NCBI GenBank assembly: GCA_963841635.1
Contig: CAWJDO010000002.1
Coordinates: 992,001 to 1,056,000 of the forward strand
Length of the DNA: 64,000 nucleotides
Reading direction: 5' to 3'
From: DASWZN01 sp963841635
GTDB taxonomy: Bacteria > Acidobacteriota > Terriglobia > Bryobacterales > Bryobacteraceae
The translations under genes and the position numbers were made by a program. This document shows positions 26,618 to 35,890 of this stretch, in pieces; within the stretch, counting starts at the first letter, position 1; each line of letters starts with the position of its first letter. The notes beneath the pieces are model-generated. The model did no database searches, had not been told where the DNA came from, and worked only from the letters and a program-made list of their open reading frames with translations.

Positions 26618-27235
26618 ATGGCCAGCGACAAACCAAAGATGGAACCTATGTTTCTGCCCGGCGTGGAGCGGGATCCCAAGCCGGGGCCGTGGAACGACAA
26701 CATTCGCGCGATGCAGGAGGCGGACAAGGAGTATCCGCAGATCTGGCACATGTTCGCCTATCTGCCGGCGGCCACCGACCACCTAGCGCGCTTCACGCAG
26801 GCGATCATGCGCGGGCCGACGGCGCTGCCCCCCGGGATGCGCGAGCTTATCGCGGCCTACACGTCGTACCGGAACGACTGCCCGTTTTGACTGAAGTCGC
26901 ACGCCGCAGTTGCGGCGGAACTGCTGGGCAGCGAGGAGCTGGTGTGGGGCGTGCTCCGCGACCTGGAGAGTTCGGGTCTGGATGAGAAGCACAAAGCGCT
27001 GTTCCGGTTCGTGGACAAGGTGAACCGGGACTCTCCGCGCATTACGGCGGCGGACATGCGGCCACTGTACGAAGCCGGCTGGGACGACGAGGCGATCTAC
27101 TTCGCCATCACCGTCTGCGCGCTGTTCAACTTCTACAACCGCTGGATCGATGCCAGCGGCGTGCATGCCCTGTCGGAGGAGGCCCACCGCGAGGGCGGGA
27201 GGCGGACGGCGCAGCATGGGTATGCCAGAAGCTAG
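26618..27235 (+). CDS. AhpD-like/CMD-family selenoprotein (UGA = Sec at residue 91)
   Basis: 205 residues if the in-frame TGA at 26888-26890 is read as selenocysteine. Upstream, PGMRELIAAYTSYRNDCPF ends in Cys88-Pro-Phe; the TGA takes position 91; LKSHAAVAAELLG continues in the same frame with His95. In the AhpD/carboxymuconolactone decarboxylase family this is exactly the CxxC...H active site, so the codon replaces the catalytic second Cys. The rest (KVNRDSPRITAADMRPLYEA, FNFYNRWIDASG) is a complete peroxidase-related C-terminus with no further stop. A 6-bp hairpin with a G in its loop lies 12 bases after the TGA, where a bacterial SECIS belongs. Expected role: thiol-dependent peroxide reduction. 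A conventional caller would report two fragments. Confidence 0.85.
26891..26920 (+). promoter_or_regulatory. Putative bacterial SECIS hairpin
   Basis: CGCCGC at 26902-26907 pairs perfectly with GCGGCG at 26912-26917 around the loop AGTT, with the guanine at 26909. The apical loop is about 18 bases after the UGA, within the usual range for SelB recognition. The hairpin lies inside the coding sequence, as in bacteria. Confidence 0.65.
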
Positions 27236-28454
27236 CGCGGGGTTCGGACTTGCGGCGGCGCGGGAGCCGCGCGTCAACCCCGGATGGCTGGTGGTGATGG
27301 CGGCGTACTTCGGCGCCATGGTGAGCTTCGGCTCGCTGCTGGTCTTCACGTTCGGCATCTTCCTGAAGCCGCTCGGCAGCGCTTTCGGCTGGAGTCGCGA
27401 GTCGATCTCGGCGGCGTTCGGCTTCGCGGCCATTTCGGTCGCCATCTGCTCGCCGTTCCTGGGCCACATGCTGGACCGGTTTGGACCGCGCCGGGTGATC
27501 CTGCCCTGCATGGCGGTTTTCGGCCTGGCCTTCGGCTCACTGGGCTTCCTGACGCCGAGCCTGGTTCACCTCTACGCGGTCTTCGTGGTGCTGGGAATCG
27601 TGGGGAACGGGACCACGCAGATGGGATACTCGCGCGCGGTCTCCACCTGGTTCGACGCCCGGAGGGGCCTGGCGCTGGCGCTGGTGATGGCCGGAGTGGG
27701 GACCGGGGCGATGGTGCTGCCGCCCGCGGCGCAGGCGCTGATTTCCGCGTACGGGTGGCGCACCGCGTACTTCGCGCTGGGAGGGGCGGTCCTGGTGCTG
27801 GGGATTCCTCTGACCGCGCTCTTCGTCAGGGAGCGCCCGCGGGGGCTGCACGCCGTTTCCTTGCAGGACGGGTGGACGGTTGCGCAGGCGGTTCGGTCGC
27901 GCGTGTTCTGGATCCTGTGCGCGACCCTGGTGCTCGGCTCGCTGAGCGTGAACGGCGCCATCACGCACCTCTCGCCGCTGCTCACGGATCGCGCGGTGTC
28001 CGCCGGCACGGCCGCGCTGGCGGCGTCGGTGTTAGGGCTGGCGAGTTTCTGCGGGAGGCTGGCGACGGGCTTCCTGCTCGATCGATTTTTCGGCCCGCGC
28101 GTGGGGTCCTTCATGCTGGCGGCAACCGCGGCCGGGATTCTGCTGCTGGCGCTGGCGCGGTCGGCAGGGGCGGGCGTCGGCGCAGCGGCGTTGATCGGGC
28201 TGGGACTGGGCGCCGAGGCCGATGTCACGCCCTACCTGCTGACGCGGTATTTCGGCCTGCGTTCGTTTTCGACTCTGTACGGGTTCACGTGGACGGCGTA
28301 CGCGTTCGCGGGCGCGATCGGCCCGGTGCTGATGGGGCGGGCTTTCGACGCGACGGGGTCGTACGCGGCGCTGCTGACGGTGCTGGCGGGAGGGACGGCG
28401 GTGGCGGCGGGGCTTATGGCGCTGCTGCCGCGGTACGGCGCGGGGCCATCATAG
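27216..28454 (+). CDS. Major facilitator superfamily transporter
   Basis: 412 residues with twelve hydrophobic segments. The start is taken as ATG at 27216 (a second ATG two codons later is possible), overlapping the selenoprotein gene by 20 bases, so the two are likely co-translated. The loop 2-3 motif is GHMLDRFGPRRV, the MFS motif A, and its repeat in the second half is GFLLDRFFGPR. The layout and WLVVMAAYFGAMVSFGSLLV opening resemble oxalate/formate-antiporter and monocarboxylate-carrier-like MFS proteins. The substrate is unknown; coupling to an AhpD-like enzyme may hint at a shared small-molecule task. Confidence 0.88.
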   Translation: MGMPEASAGFGLAAAREPRVNPGWLVVMAAYFGAMVSFGSLLVFTFGIFLKPLGSAFGWSRESISAAFGFAAISVAICSPFLGHMLDRFGPRRVILPCMAVFGLAFGSLGFLTPSLVHLYAVFVVLGIVGNGTTQMGYSRAVSTWFDARRGLALALVMAGVGTGAMVLPPAAQALISAYGWRTAYFALGGAVLVLGIPLTALFVRERPRGLHAVSLQDGWTVAQAVRSRVFWILCATLVLGSLSVNGAITHLSPLLTDRAVSAGTAALAASVLGLASFCGRLATGFLLDRFFGPRVGSFMLAATAAGILLLALARSAGAGVGAAALIGLGLGAEADVTPYLLTRYFGLRSFSTLYGFTWTAYAFAGAIGPVLMGRAFDATGSYAALLTVLAGGTAVAAGLMALLPRYGAGPS

Positions 28455-28661
28455 GTCCTGGGGCTGTAAGCCAGTCTTCTTTGAGATTCTGGCCAGGATT
28501 GCCGGACCGAGCTCTTCGGAATCGTGAAAGGAAAAAGGAAAGTCCGCCCACCCGTCCTTCTTCATAATTCTGTGGGAACCCACGGTGCGATCATGACGCC
28601 ACCCGATCCGCTTAAGCGCCGCGAAGACACGACGCGCCTTAGCCGAGGGCCAGGAGCTCAT
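28449..28661 (-). CDS. hicA: HicA-type mRNA interferase toxin
   Basis: 70 residues. FAALKRIGWRHDRTVGSHRI is the HicA double-stranded-RNA-binding-like fold opening, and the catalytic His is in GSHRIMKK; FHDSEELGPAILARISKKTG gives the closing helix. It overlaps the upstream HicB gene by 4 bases and the 3' end of the convergent MFS gene by 6 bases. HicA cleaves mRNA unless bound by HicB. Confidence 0.9.
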   Translation of the reverse strand: MSSWPSAKARRVFAALKRIGWRHDRTVGSHRIMKKDGWADFPFSFHDSEELGPAILARISKKTGLQPQDL

Positions 28662-28864
28662 GCGGCGATGTCGAATGTCGCATTCGCCGAGTCAGGAGGC
28701 AACTCACCGTGCGCGATTCGGTCCAGAAGGATCTCTCGCGCGGCCGATTGGGCTCGTTGAATTGCTTCCCTCTCCGAGTTCCCGTACAGGAGGACATTCA
28801 ATTCAGGAACTTCGGCGATCCAACGGCCGTCGACCTCCCTGTCGAGCTCGATCGTAAGCTTCAC
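28658..28864 (-). CDS. hicB: HicB-type antitoxin
   Basis: 68 residues. MKLTIELDREVDGRWIAEVP is the HicB partial-RNase-H-like strand pair, followed by ELNVLLYGNSEREAIQRAQS; the fold carries no nuclease residues and acts by binding HicA. There is no C-terminal DNA-binding domain: the protein ends after DSANATFDIAA, so this is the short HicB form and self-regulation may rely on the complex. The order HicB then HicA is the less common arrangement but well known. Confidence 0.88.
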   Translation of the reverse strand: MKLTIELDREVDGRWIAEVPELNVLLYGNSEREAIQRAQSAAREILLDRIAHGELPPDSANATFDIAA

Positions 28865-28960
28865 AGCCCACAGGTTACCACCAATCGTGAAAACACAGAA
28901 GCATACATGACACGGCGCTGATGGGGGGCGTTGCGGTGGCGGGGGGCCTGTGGGCGCTGC

Positions 28961-29311
28961 CTAGATATCAGGTTCGACCCATTTCATCGTGTCCGTGTCT
29001 TCAAAGGTGCCTCCGCAGGCGCAAGCGGTCATCGAGTCCGCGTACTTAGTGGCCTCGCACTTCGGACAAACCATCATCCGGCGGTCGCGTCCCAAACGTA
29101 CGAACCACGCGAACACGGCACCTCCGATGCCCCAGGGGATTGAATACGATAACCTCCCTGGGATCTCATTGGTGGGCACCAGCCGCGACGCCTTCATGAA
29201 CGTGAAGAGCAACAGCGTCAGGACGCCGAACGCAAGCGCCCACTGAAGCCTACGACGCTTCTGCTGGGTTCTGACTTTCGCGACCTCGTCCGGCGTGTAT
29301 TTTATCCACAT
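28961..29311 (-). CDS. Two-helix membrane protein with zinc-ribbon tail
   Basis: 116 residues from the ATG at 29311 (GGAGG 4 bases before). Polar N-terminus MWIKYTPDEVAKVRTQQKRR, a membrane helix LQWALAFGVLTLLLFTFM, a second weak helix WGIGGAVFAWFVRLG, then MVCPKCEATKYADSMTACAC, which gives a CxxC...CxC zinc ribbon. Similar short proteins are scattered in acidobacteria; function unknown. It lies alone between HicB and the exopolysaccharide genes. Confidence 0.7.
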   Translation of the reverse strand: MWIKYTPDEVAKVRTQQKRRRLQWALAFGVLTLLLFTFMKASRLVPTNEIPGRLSYSIPWGIGGAVFAWFVRLGRDRRMMVCPKCEATKYADSMTACACGGTFEDTDTMKWVEPDI

Positions 29312-29498
29312 GGCGCCTCCGCGGAATTGAGCGACGATCGTACCACGTGACAAACCCCGAAGGCATATCGATGCCATACTGCCGGCCGGCGCGCCCGTCC
29401 GTCTCGCCGGCGCGGCGCGGGTGGTGGGCCTGGCGAGCCGAGAAGTCGCCGGAAATCATGTTAATTTGAATGGTGATTCCCAGCCGTGGGGAGGGTAA

Positions 29499-30449
29499 GT
29501 GAAGCGGGCGCCGGCGGGCGCGACGGGGCTTGAGTGGCCCGAGGGCAAGAGGTTTGCGTTCACGATCTTCGACGATACGGATTCGCAGACGCTGACGGCG
29601 GGGCGCGAGGCGTATGCGCTGCTCCGCGATCTGGGGTTGCGGACCACCAAATCGGTCTGGCCGATCGGGCCGACCCGGAAGCCTTCCGACCACGGGGCGA
29701 CGTGCGACGATCCCGAATACAGGGCCTGGGCGCAGCAGCTGCAGCGGGAAGGATTCGAGATCGGCTATCACATGGCCACCTCCCACACGTCGCCGCGCGA
29801 GGACACGGCGCGCGCGCTGGAGGCGTTCGCGGCATACTTCGGGCAATACCCGGCGGCCATGTCGAACCACTACTACTGCGACGAGGACATCTACTTCGGA
29901 GACGCGCGCGTTTCGGGCGTGAACCGGGTGTTTTACAACCTGCTCACGAAGTTCCGGAACCGCAACCGGTTTCGCGGGCACGTGCCGGGCGATCCTTTGT
30001 TCTGGGGCGATCTGTGCCAGGAGAAGATACGGTACGTGCGGCAATTTGCGTTCGCGGAGATCAACACGCTGAAGGCCTGCCCGCAGATGCCCTATCACGA
30101 TCCCGAGCGGCCGTTCGTCAACTACTGGTACGCATCGACCGAAGGCGCCGATGGGAAGGCGTACGTCAAAATGCTCACGGAGGCTAACCAGGAGCGGCTC
30201 GAGGCGGAAGGCGGGGCGTGCATCATGTACACGCATTTCGGCCGCGGGTTCTATGAGGACGGCCGCCTGCTTCCTCGCTTTCGGGAGCTGATGGAGAGGC
30301 TTGCCGGACGCGCGGGCTGGTTTGTTCCGGTCACGACGCTGCTCGACACCATACAGGCGAAGCGAGGTCCGGTGACTCTGGTCTCCCCGGAAAGAGAAGC
30401 CCTGGAGCGGCACTGGCTGAAACATAAGATCCTGTACGGCGTGGCGTAG
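29499..30449 (+). CDS. Polysaccharide deacetylase-like protein (NodB fold)
   Basis: 316 residues, start taken as GTG at 29499 with GGGGAGGG upstream. The catalytic motif 1 is FAFTIFDDTDSQ, with the Asp pair of NodB-type deacetylases; motif 2 is GYHMATSHTSPRED, which carries two His separated by four residues rather than the usual three, so the site may be adapted. AMSNHYYCDEDIYFGD provides further polar residues. It opens the exopolysaccharide run and is followed by an asparagine-synthase-like gene after 13 bases, implying one operon. It may act on a glycan during export. Confidence 0.75.
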   Translation: MKRAPAGATGLEWPEGKRFAFTIFDDTDSQTLTAGREAYALLRDLGLRTTKSVWPIGPTRKPSDHGATCDDPEYRAWAQQLQREGFEIGYHMATSHTSPREDTARALEAFAAYFGQYPAAMSNHYYCDEDIYFGDARVSGVNRVFYNLLTKFRNRNRFRGHVPGDPLFWGDLCQEKIRYVRQFAFAEINTLKACPQMPYHDPERPFVNYWYASTEGADGKAYVKMLTEANQERLEAEGGACIMYTHFGRGFYEDGRLLPRFRELMERLAGRAGWFVPVTTLLDTIQAKRGPVTLVSPEREALERHWLKHKILYGVA

Positions 30450-30462
30450 CGGGGAGTCTGAG

Positions 30463-32397
30463 ATGTGCGGAATTGCTGGATACATCAGCGTACGGCCGGC
30501 AGCGCCGGACAGGGCGAGGCTGGAGCGGATGACGGACACGATCCGGCACCGCGGGCCGGACGAGTGCGGCTACTACCAGGACTCCCACGCCTCGCTGGGG
30601 CACCGGCGGCTGAGTATCATCGACCTCGCGACGGGCCAGCAGCCGATGACGAACGAAAATGGCCGGCTGCAGATCGTCTACAACGGCGAGATCTTCAACC
30701 ATGCGGATCTGCGGCCTGGACTGGAGCGGGCCGGGCACGTGTACAAGACCCGTTGCGATACGGAGACCATTCTGCACGCCTACGAGGAGTATGGGCCGGC
30801 GTGCGTGGAGCGGTTCCGGGGCATGTTCTCGTTCGCCCTCTGGGACGCGGAAGCGCGGCGGCTGTTCTGCGCGCGCGACCGGCTGGGGAAGAAACCTCTC
30901 TACTACTACTACGACGGACGGCTGTTCGCTTTCGCGTCGGAGATCAAGGCGTTGCTGGCGCATCCGGAGATCAGCGCCGCGCTCGATGAGAGCACGCTGC
31001 CCGAATATCTGACCTTCGGCTATATCAGCGATGAACGGACTATGTTTTCGGGCATACGGAAGCTGATGCCCGGGCACCTGCTCACGCTCGACGCCGGAGA
31101 AGAGCCGACGCTGAACGTCCGGCAATACTGGGATATTCCGGCGGCGGGGCCGGAGGAGGATGGCAGCGACGAGTCGTGGATCCGCGAGTGCCGGGAGCGC
31201 CTTGAAGAGACCGTGCGGATGCGCCTGATGAGCGACGTTCCGCTGGGGATCTTTCTGAGCGGCGGCCTGGATTCGAGCGCCATCGCGGCGCTGGTGCGGC
31301 GGCAGGCGGCGGGGCCCGTGAAGACGTTCTCGGTGGGATACAGGGAGGCGCCGTACAGCGAGTTGACGCACGCGCGGCGGGTTGCGGAGAGCATCGGCAC
31401 GGAGCATCGGGAAGTGGTGGTCTCGATGGAGGAGTTCTTCAACGCCCTGCCTCGCCTCGTGTGGCACGAGGACGAGCCCATCGTGTGGCCGTCGAGCGTT
31501 TCGCTTTACTTCGTCTCACGGCTGGCTGCGGAGGAAGTGAAGGTGGTGCTGACCGGAGAGGGCAGCGATGAAATGTTCGGGGGCTACGCCCGCTACCGTC
31601 ACTATCTCTGGAACCAGCGCTGGCAGGGGCGTTACGGGATCGTCCCGGCGCCGCTGCGGAGCGCGATCCGCAGGGCGATCGCCGGGTCGGGGCTGCTGGC
31701 GGCGGACCTGCGGCGCAAACTGCAGCACACGTTCATCGGCCTCGACGGCGGGATCGAGTCGATGTATCTGGACAATTTCTACGGCGCGTTTCCTGGCGGC
31801 GAAGTGGACGCGATGCTGCGGTTGGCGTCCCCGTCCAGCCCGTACGCGGGCTTCCTGCGGTATTGGAGCGGACGGGAAGAGGAATCGCCATTGTCGCGGA
31901 TGCTGTTCGCGGACCAGAAGACCTACCTGGTGGAACTGCTGATGAAGCAGGACCAGATGAGCATGGCCACGTCGATCGAAAGCCGGGTGCCGTTTTTGGA
32001 CCACGAGTTCGTGGAGTTTTCGCGGCGAGTTCCGGACCGGCTGAAGCTGCGCGGGGAAGAGGGCAAGTACATCGTGAAGAAGGCGGTGGAAGACCTGCTG
32101 CCGCGCGAGATCGTGTACCGCCCGAAGATGGGATTCCCGACGCCGCTCAGGCAATGGCTGCGCGATCCGCGCGCCGCCGCCATCTACGGTGCGCTCACGG
32201 CGCGCGACGGATTGCTGGCAAGCTGCTGCGACCGGCGGCGGATCGAGGAACTCGTGGAGCGGCAGAAATCGGGACGCTACGACGCCACGGACCGCATCTG
32301 GCGGCTCCTGAACCTCCAGATCTGGGGCGACGTTTTTCTGACCGGCAGGGGCGAGGCGCGGTGGGAGGGTCTGGCGGGCGCGGCGGCGAGGGCATGA
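30463..32397 (+). CDS. Asparagine synthase (glutamine-hydrolysing)-like amidotransferase of an exopolysaccharide locus
   Basis: 644 residues. Cys2 (MCGIAGY) is the class II glutamine amidotransferase nucleophile; RHRGPDECG, GHRRLSIID and YNGEIFNH complete the glutaminase domain (about 1-200). The synthetase domain has the PP-loop IFLSGGLDSSAIAAL near residue 265 and ends normally. The same architecture is frequent in exosortase/PEP-CTERM-type exopolysaccharide clusters, where it probably amidates a uronic acid; that fits the GDP-mannose dehydrogenase at the end of this run. No exosortase is in the window. It shares a 4-base overlap with the next gene. Confidence 0.92.
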   Translation: MCGIAGYISVRPAAPDRARLERMTDTIRHRGPDECGYYQDSHASLGHRRLSIIDLATGQQPMTNENGRLQIVYNGEIFNHADLRPGLERAGHVYKTRCDTETILHAYEEYGPACVERFRGMFSFALWDAEARRLFCARDRLGKKPLYYYYDGRLFAFASEIKALLAHPEISAALDESTLPEYLTFGYISDERTMFSGIRKLMPGHLLTLDAGEEPTLNVRQYWDIPAAGPEEDGSDESWIRECRERLEETVRMRLMSDVPLGIFLSGGLDSSAIAALVRRQAAGPVKTFSVGYREAPYSELTHARRVAESIGTEHREVVVSMEEFFNALPRLVWHEDEPIVWPSSVSLYFVSRLAAEEVKVVLTGEGSDEMFGGYARYRHYLWNQRWQGRYGIVPAPLRSAIRRAIAGSGLLAADLRRKLQHTFIGLDGGIESMYLDNFYGAFPGGEVDAMLRLASPSSPYAGFLRYWSGREEESPLSRMLFADQKTYLVELLMKQDQMSMATSIESRVPFLDHEFVEFSRRVPDRLKLRGEEGKYIVKKAVEDLLPREIVYRPKMGFPTPLRQWLRDPRAAAIYGALTARDGLLASCCDRRRIEELVERQKSGRYDATDRIWRLLNLQIWGDVFLTGRGEARWEGLAGAAARA

Positions 32398-33590
32398 AGA
32401 TCCTCTGGGTCAGTACGAACTTCCTGCATCCGACCACCAGGGGCGGGCAGATCCGTACGCTCGAGATGCTGCGCCGGCTGCACGCGCGGCACGGGATTCA
32501 TTACGTGGCGATCGACGATCCTCTGAATCCGGAAGGACTGGCCCGCGCGCCTGAGTACTCCACCAAGGCGTATCCGTTCCGGCACACGGTGAGGGACAAA
32601 CGCTCGCCGGGGTTCGCGCTGGAGTTGGTGCGGGGCGTCTTCGACACGGAGCCGCTGAGCATCCGCCGTTTCCATCCGCCCGCGATGGGCGCATTTCTCG
32701 CGCAGTCGATGGAGAGGGAACGGTTCGACCGGGCGGTGTGCGACTTTCTGACCCCGGCCGCGTACTTCCCGAATATCGAGCGCGCGGTGCTGTTCCAGCA
32801 CAACGTGGAGACCATGATCTGGCGGCGGCACGCGGAGCACGCGAGCAACGCGGCCGCCCGATGGTACATGCGGAAGCAGGCGGAGCACATGTTTCGCTTC
32901 GAACGGGACGTCTGCCGGCGGGCCGGCCATATCGTCGCTGTCTCCGAGCAGGACGCGGCGACCATGCGGGAACTGTTCGGCGTGGAGCGCGTGACGGCCA
33001 TTCCCACGGGTGTGGACATCGAGACTTTCGCGCTTCCGGATCCGCCGCCGCCGGGCGACGCGGACCTGGCGTTTGTGGGATCGATGGACTGGCGGCCCAA
33101 TGTCGATGGAGTGCGGTGGTTCGTCCGCGAGGCGCTGCCGCTGATCCGCCGGGCGCGGCCGGACTGCTCGCTGACGATTGTGGGGCGGACGCCCGATCCC
33201 TCCATCACCGCCCTGGCGCGGGAAGACGCACGCATCCGCGTTACCGGCACTGTGCCGGACATACGGCCGCACCTGTGGCGATCGGCGCTTTCGATCGTGC
33301 CGCTGCGAATCGGCGGGGGAACGCGGTTGAAGATCTACGAATCGATGGCGGGCGGCGTGGCGGTGGTTTCGACGTCGGTGGGCGCGGAGGGCCTCGAAGT
33401 TCATCCTCCGGAGGACATCCGGATTGCCGATTCACCGGCGGATTTCGCGGCCGCGTGTCTGGAATTGCTCTCCGACGTTTCGCTCAGGCGGCGACAGGCA
33501 GCGGCGGCGCGGGACATGGTGGCGGCCAACTTCTCGTGGGAGCGCGTGGTGGAGTGCTTCGAGCGCGTGCTGGAGGCCGCTCCCCGGTGA
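32394..33590 (+). CDS. Family 4 glycosyltransferase
   Basis: 398 residues; the ATG overlaps the previous stop codon (ATGA). The N-terminal Rossmann half opens with MKILWVSTNFLHPTTRGGQI, typical for GT4 acceptor-binding domains. The donor half has AIPTGVDIETF, LAFVGSMDWRPNVDGVRWF and, near residue 300, IVPLRIGGGTRLKIYESMAG, the EX7E-type nucleotide-sugar site with its Glu. The enzyme is a retaining GT-B transferase. It resembles the transferases associated with PEP-CTERM exopolysaccharide regions. Its place between the amidotransferase and the lyase supports a role in assembling the same polymer. Confidence 0.9.
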   Translation: MKILWVSTNFLHPTTRGGQIRTLEMLRRLHARHGIHYVAIDDPLNPEGLARAPEYSTKAYPFRHTVRDKRSPGFALELVRGVFDTEPLSIRRFHPPAMGAFLAQSMERERFDRAVCDFLTPAAYFPNIERAVLFQHNVETMIWRRHAEHASNAAARWYMRKQAEHMFRFERDVCRRAGHIVAVSEQDAATMRELFGVERVTAIPTGVDIETFALPDPPPPGDADLAFVGSMDWRPNVDGVRWFVREALPLIRRARPDCSLTIVGRTPDPSITALAREDARIRVTGTVPDIRPHLWRSALSIVPLRIGGGTRLKIYESMAGGVAVVSTSVGAEGLEVHPPEDIRIADSPADFAAACLELLSDVSLRRRQAAAARDMVAANFSWERVVECFERVLEAAPR

Positions 33591-35890
33591 GCAGCATTCG
33601 CCGGCTTGCGCGCATGGGACCGCACGAGATCTATACCCGCGCGCGCCAGGAGGCAGGCAAGCGGCGGGACGTTCTGCTGCACGGGCTGGGGATCGATCCT
33701 TTCCGCGGATCGGGCTCCGGTCTCGACGCGCGTGGGCGGTTCTACCTTGATCCGGGAGACACGCCGCGGATCGCCGAGTCGCTCTGCCGCCGCTTGCCGG
33801 ATTCGGTGCGGGAGACGGCGGAGAGGGCGGGGCGGATCTCCGAAGGGCGGTTCGACCTGCTGGGATTCCAGGGCCTGGATTTCGGGCGGGATATCGACTA
33901 CAGCCTCGACCCGGTGCACGGCCGGCGGGCTCCGGCGGTGGCGTGGCCGGCGATCCCATACCTGGATTTCGACGCGGTTGGCGATCACAAAATCGTGTGG
34001 GAGCTGAGCCGCCACCAGATCCTCGTCACGCTGGCGAGGGCGTACCGGCTCACGGGAGAGGAACGGTTCGCCGCGGCCCTCAAGGAGCTCTGGTACGACT
34101 GGAGCCGCAAGAATCCATACCCGGTGGGGATCAACTGGACCAGCACTCTGGAGGTGGCGTTCCGGGCGATTTCGTGGATCTGGACCGGGTTCCTGCTGGA
34201 GGGCGGCGCGGCGGACTCGGCCGATTTACAGCGCGACCTGGCGCGGGGGCTGGACCGCGCAGGCTGGTACATCCATCGCTTTTTGTCCACGTACTTTTCT
34301 CCCAACACGCACCTGCTGGGCGAGGGCGTTGCGCTGTTCCTGATCGGCCTCCGCTATCCCGGGCTGCGGCGGGCGGCGGTTTGGAAAGAGGCGGGATGGA
34401 AGGTGATCCTGGAGGCGGCGAGGAAGCAGGTGCGGGCGGACGGCGTGTATTTCGAGCAGTCCACTTACTACCACGTCTACGCCCTGGATTTCTTCCTGCA
34501 TGCACGCATTCTGGCGGCGCGCAACGGCATTGCGATTCCGGAAGAACTGGACGGGACGATCCGCGGGATGCTCGCGGCGCTGGCGCTGCTCGCGCGGGCG
34601 GGCGCCTTGCCGCGATACGGCGACGACGACGGGGGACGGGTGTTTGACGGATCGCGAAACCGCCCGGAGCATCTGCGGGACCCGCTTTCGACTGGCGCCG
34701 CGCTGTTTCGGGACTCCGCCTTCAAAGCCGCGGCGGCGGGACTTTGCGAGGAAACCGTGTGGCTGCTGGGGGCGGATGGCGCCGCCGCGTACGATGCCGT
34801 CCCCGCGGTTGCGCAAGCGGCGAGCTCCGCGGAACTGGCGGCATCCGGAATCTACGTCATGGTGTCGCCCGCGGCGCAGTTGTTCGTGGACGGCGGAGAG
34901 CAGGGTTTCGGTGGAGCGGGCCACGGCCACGCCGATGCGTTGAGCGTTCAACTGGCGGCGGGCGGGCGCCTCTGGCTGACCGACCCGGGAACGTGCGGCT
35001 ACGCGGGCGGCGACTCGTCGAGGGATAGATTCCGCGGTACGGCGGCGCATAACACGCTGACCGTCGACGGGCTCGATCAGGCCGATCCCGCCGGGCCGTT
35101 TCGTTGGGGACCTCTGCCGCGCGTGGAGGTAAGCAGGTGGATGACAGGCGAGACGTTCGATCTGTTTGAAGGCCTGCACAGGGGATATGAGCGTTTGCCG
35201 GATCCCGTGACTCATCGGCGCTGGGTGCTCCGATTGGGGGCGAATTTGTGGCTGGTGCGCGACGTGGCCGAGGGGCGCGGAACGCATCGGTTCGACATCA
35301 ACTGGCATTTCCCGCCGGAGTTGACGCTGGCGCGGCGGGGGCCGGTGGTGGTGGCCAGTCCGCTTGGCGACGCGCGCGGTTCGGTTCCGGGAGGCGAGCT
35401 GCTCACGCTTGTCGGTCTTGCCGACGAATCCTGGTGTCTCACACTCGGAGAGGACGACTACTCGCCGGCCTACGGCATCCGCGCTCCCGCGCCCGTGGCC
35501 CGCTGGAGCGCTAGCGGAGCGTGCCCGGCCGAGTTCGTCACGGCCATCGGTCTCGGGGCTCAGGTGGCCGGCGCCAGACTGACGCGCGTGGACGGCGGTT
35601 ACGAATACGCCGAGGGCGACGATCGCCGCCAGTTCTTTTTCGCCACCGGGGCGCGGGCGTGGAGTGTGGGACCGTGGGCCAGCGATGCTGCCGTGCTGTG
35701 TCTCCATACTGCGCCGGACGGCGCGCGGGAGTTGATCCTCGTGGGAGGGAGCTACCTCGAATACGCCGGGAAGAGAGCCATCGAGACACGCGAGGCGCAG
35801 CCCAAAGTGGAGTGCCGCGCCGACGGCTTGGGCGGCTGGCGGATCGCCGGCGCGGGCGGCGCAGTTTTGAACCCGGACGCGCTGCCGTGA
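33587..35890 (+). CDS. Heparinase II/III-like polysaccharide lyase
   Basis: 767 residues from a GTG whose last bases overlap the previous stop (GTGA). An N-terminal alpha/alpha toroid (about 100-430; WLSRHQ-type stretch ELSRHQILVTLARAYRLTGE, and FSPNTHLLGEGVAL, YFEQSTYYHVYALDFF with the active-site Asn/Tyr/His candidates) is followed by a beta-sandwich with GHGHADALSVQL, FRGTAAHNTLTVDG. These are the family motifs of uronic-acid lyases. In such clusters the enzyme edits or degrades the exopolysaccharide. Residues around 592-600 (PLGDARGSVPGG) derive from a dispersed intergenic repeat also found near 36500 and 39156. No signal peptide is obvious. Confidence 0.9.
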   Translation: MSSIRRLARMGPHEIYTRARQEAGKRRDVLLHGLGIDPFRGSGSGLDARGRFYLDPGDTPRIAESLCRRLPDSVRETAERAGRISEGRFDLLGFQGLDFGRDIDYSLDPVHGRRAPAVAWPAIPYLDFDAVGDHKIVWELSRHQILVTLARAYRLTGEERFAAALKELWYDWSRKNPYPVGINWTSTLEVAFRAISWIWTGFLLEGGAADSADLQRDLARGLDRAGWYIHRFLSTYFSPNTHLLGEGVALFLIGLRYPGLRRAAVWKEAGWKVILEAARKQVRADGVYFEQSTYYHVYALDFFLHARILAARNGIAIPEELDGTIRGMLAALALLARAGALPRYGDDDGGRVFDGSRNRPEHLRDPLSTGAALFRDSAFKAAAAGLCEETVWLLGADGAAAYDAVPAVAQAASSAELAASGIYVMVSPAAQLFVDGGEQGFGGAGHGHADALSVQLAAGGRLWLTDPGTCGYAGGDSSRDRFRGTAAHNTLTVDGLDQADPAGPFRWGPLPRVEVSRWMTGETFDLFEGLHRGYERLPDPVTHRRWVLRLGANLWLVRDVAEGRGTHRFDINWHFPPELTLARRGPVVVASPLGDARGSVPGGELLTLVGLADESWCLTLGEDDYSPAYGIRAPAPVARWSASGACPAEFVTAIGLGAQVAGARLTRVDGGYEYAEGDDRRQFFFATGARAWSVGPWASDAAVLCLHTAPDGARELILVGGSYLEYAGKRAIETREAQPKVECRADGLGGWRIAGAGGAVLNPDALP
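35358..35385. repeat. Dispersed repeat copy inside the lyase gene
   Basis: GTCCGCTTGGCGACGCGCGC followed by GGTTCGGT. It matches intergenic copies at 36500 and 39156 except for a few bases and keeps the reading frame open. Confidence 0.6.

Noticed and set aside
26618..27235. AhpD-like gene considered as a pseudogene with a nonsense mutation
   Set aside because: The stop falls exactly on the catalytic Cys position, the downstream frame is intact and family-like, and a SECIS-type hairpin is present.
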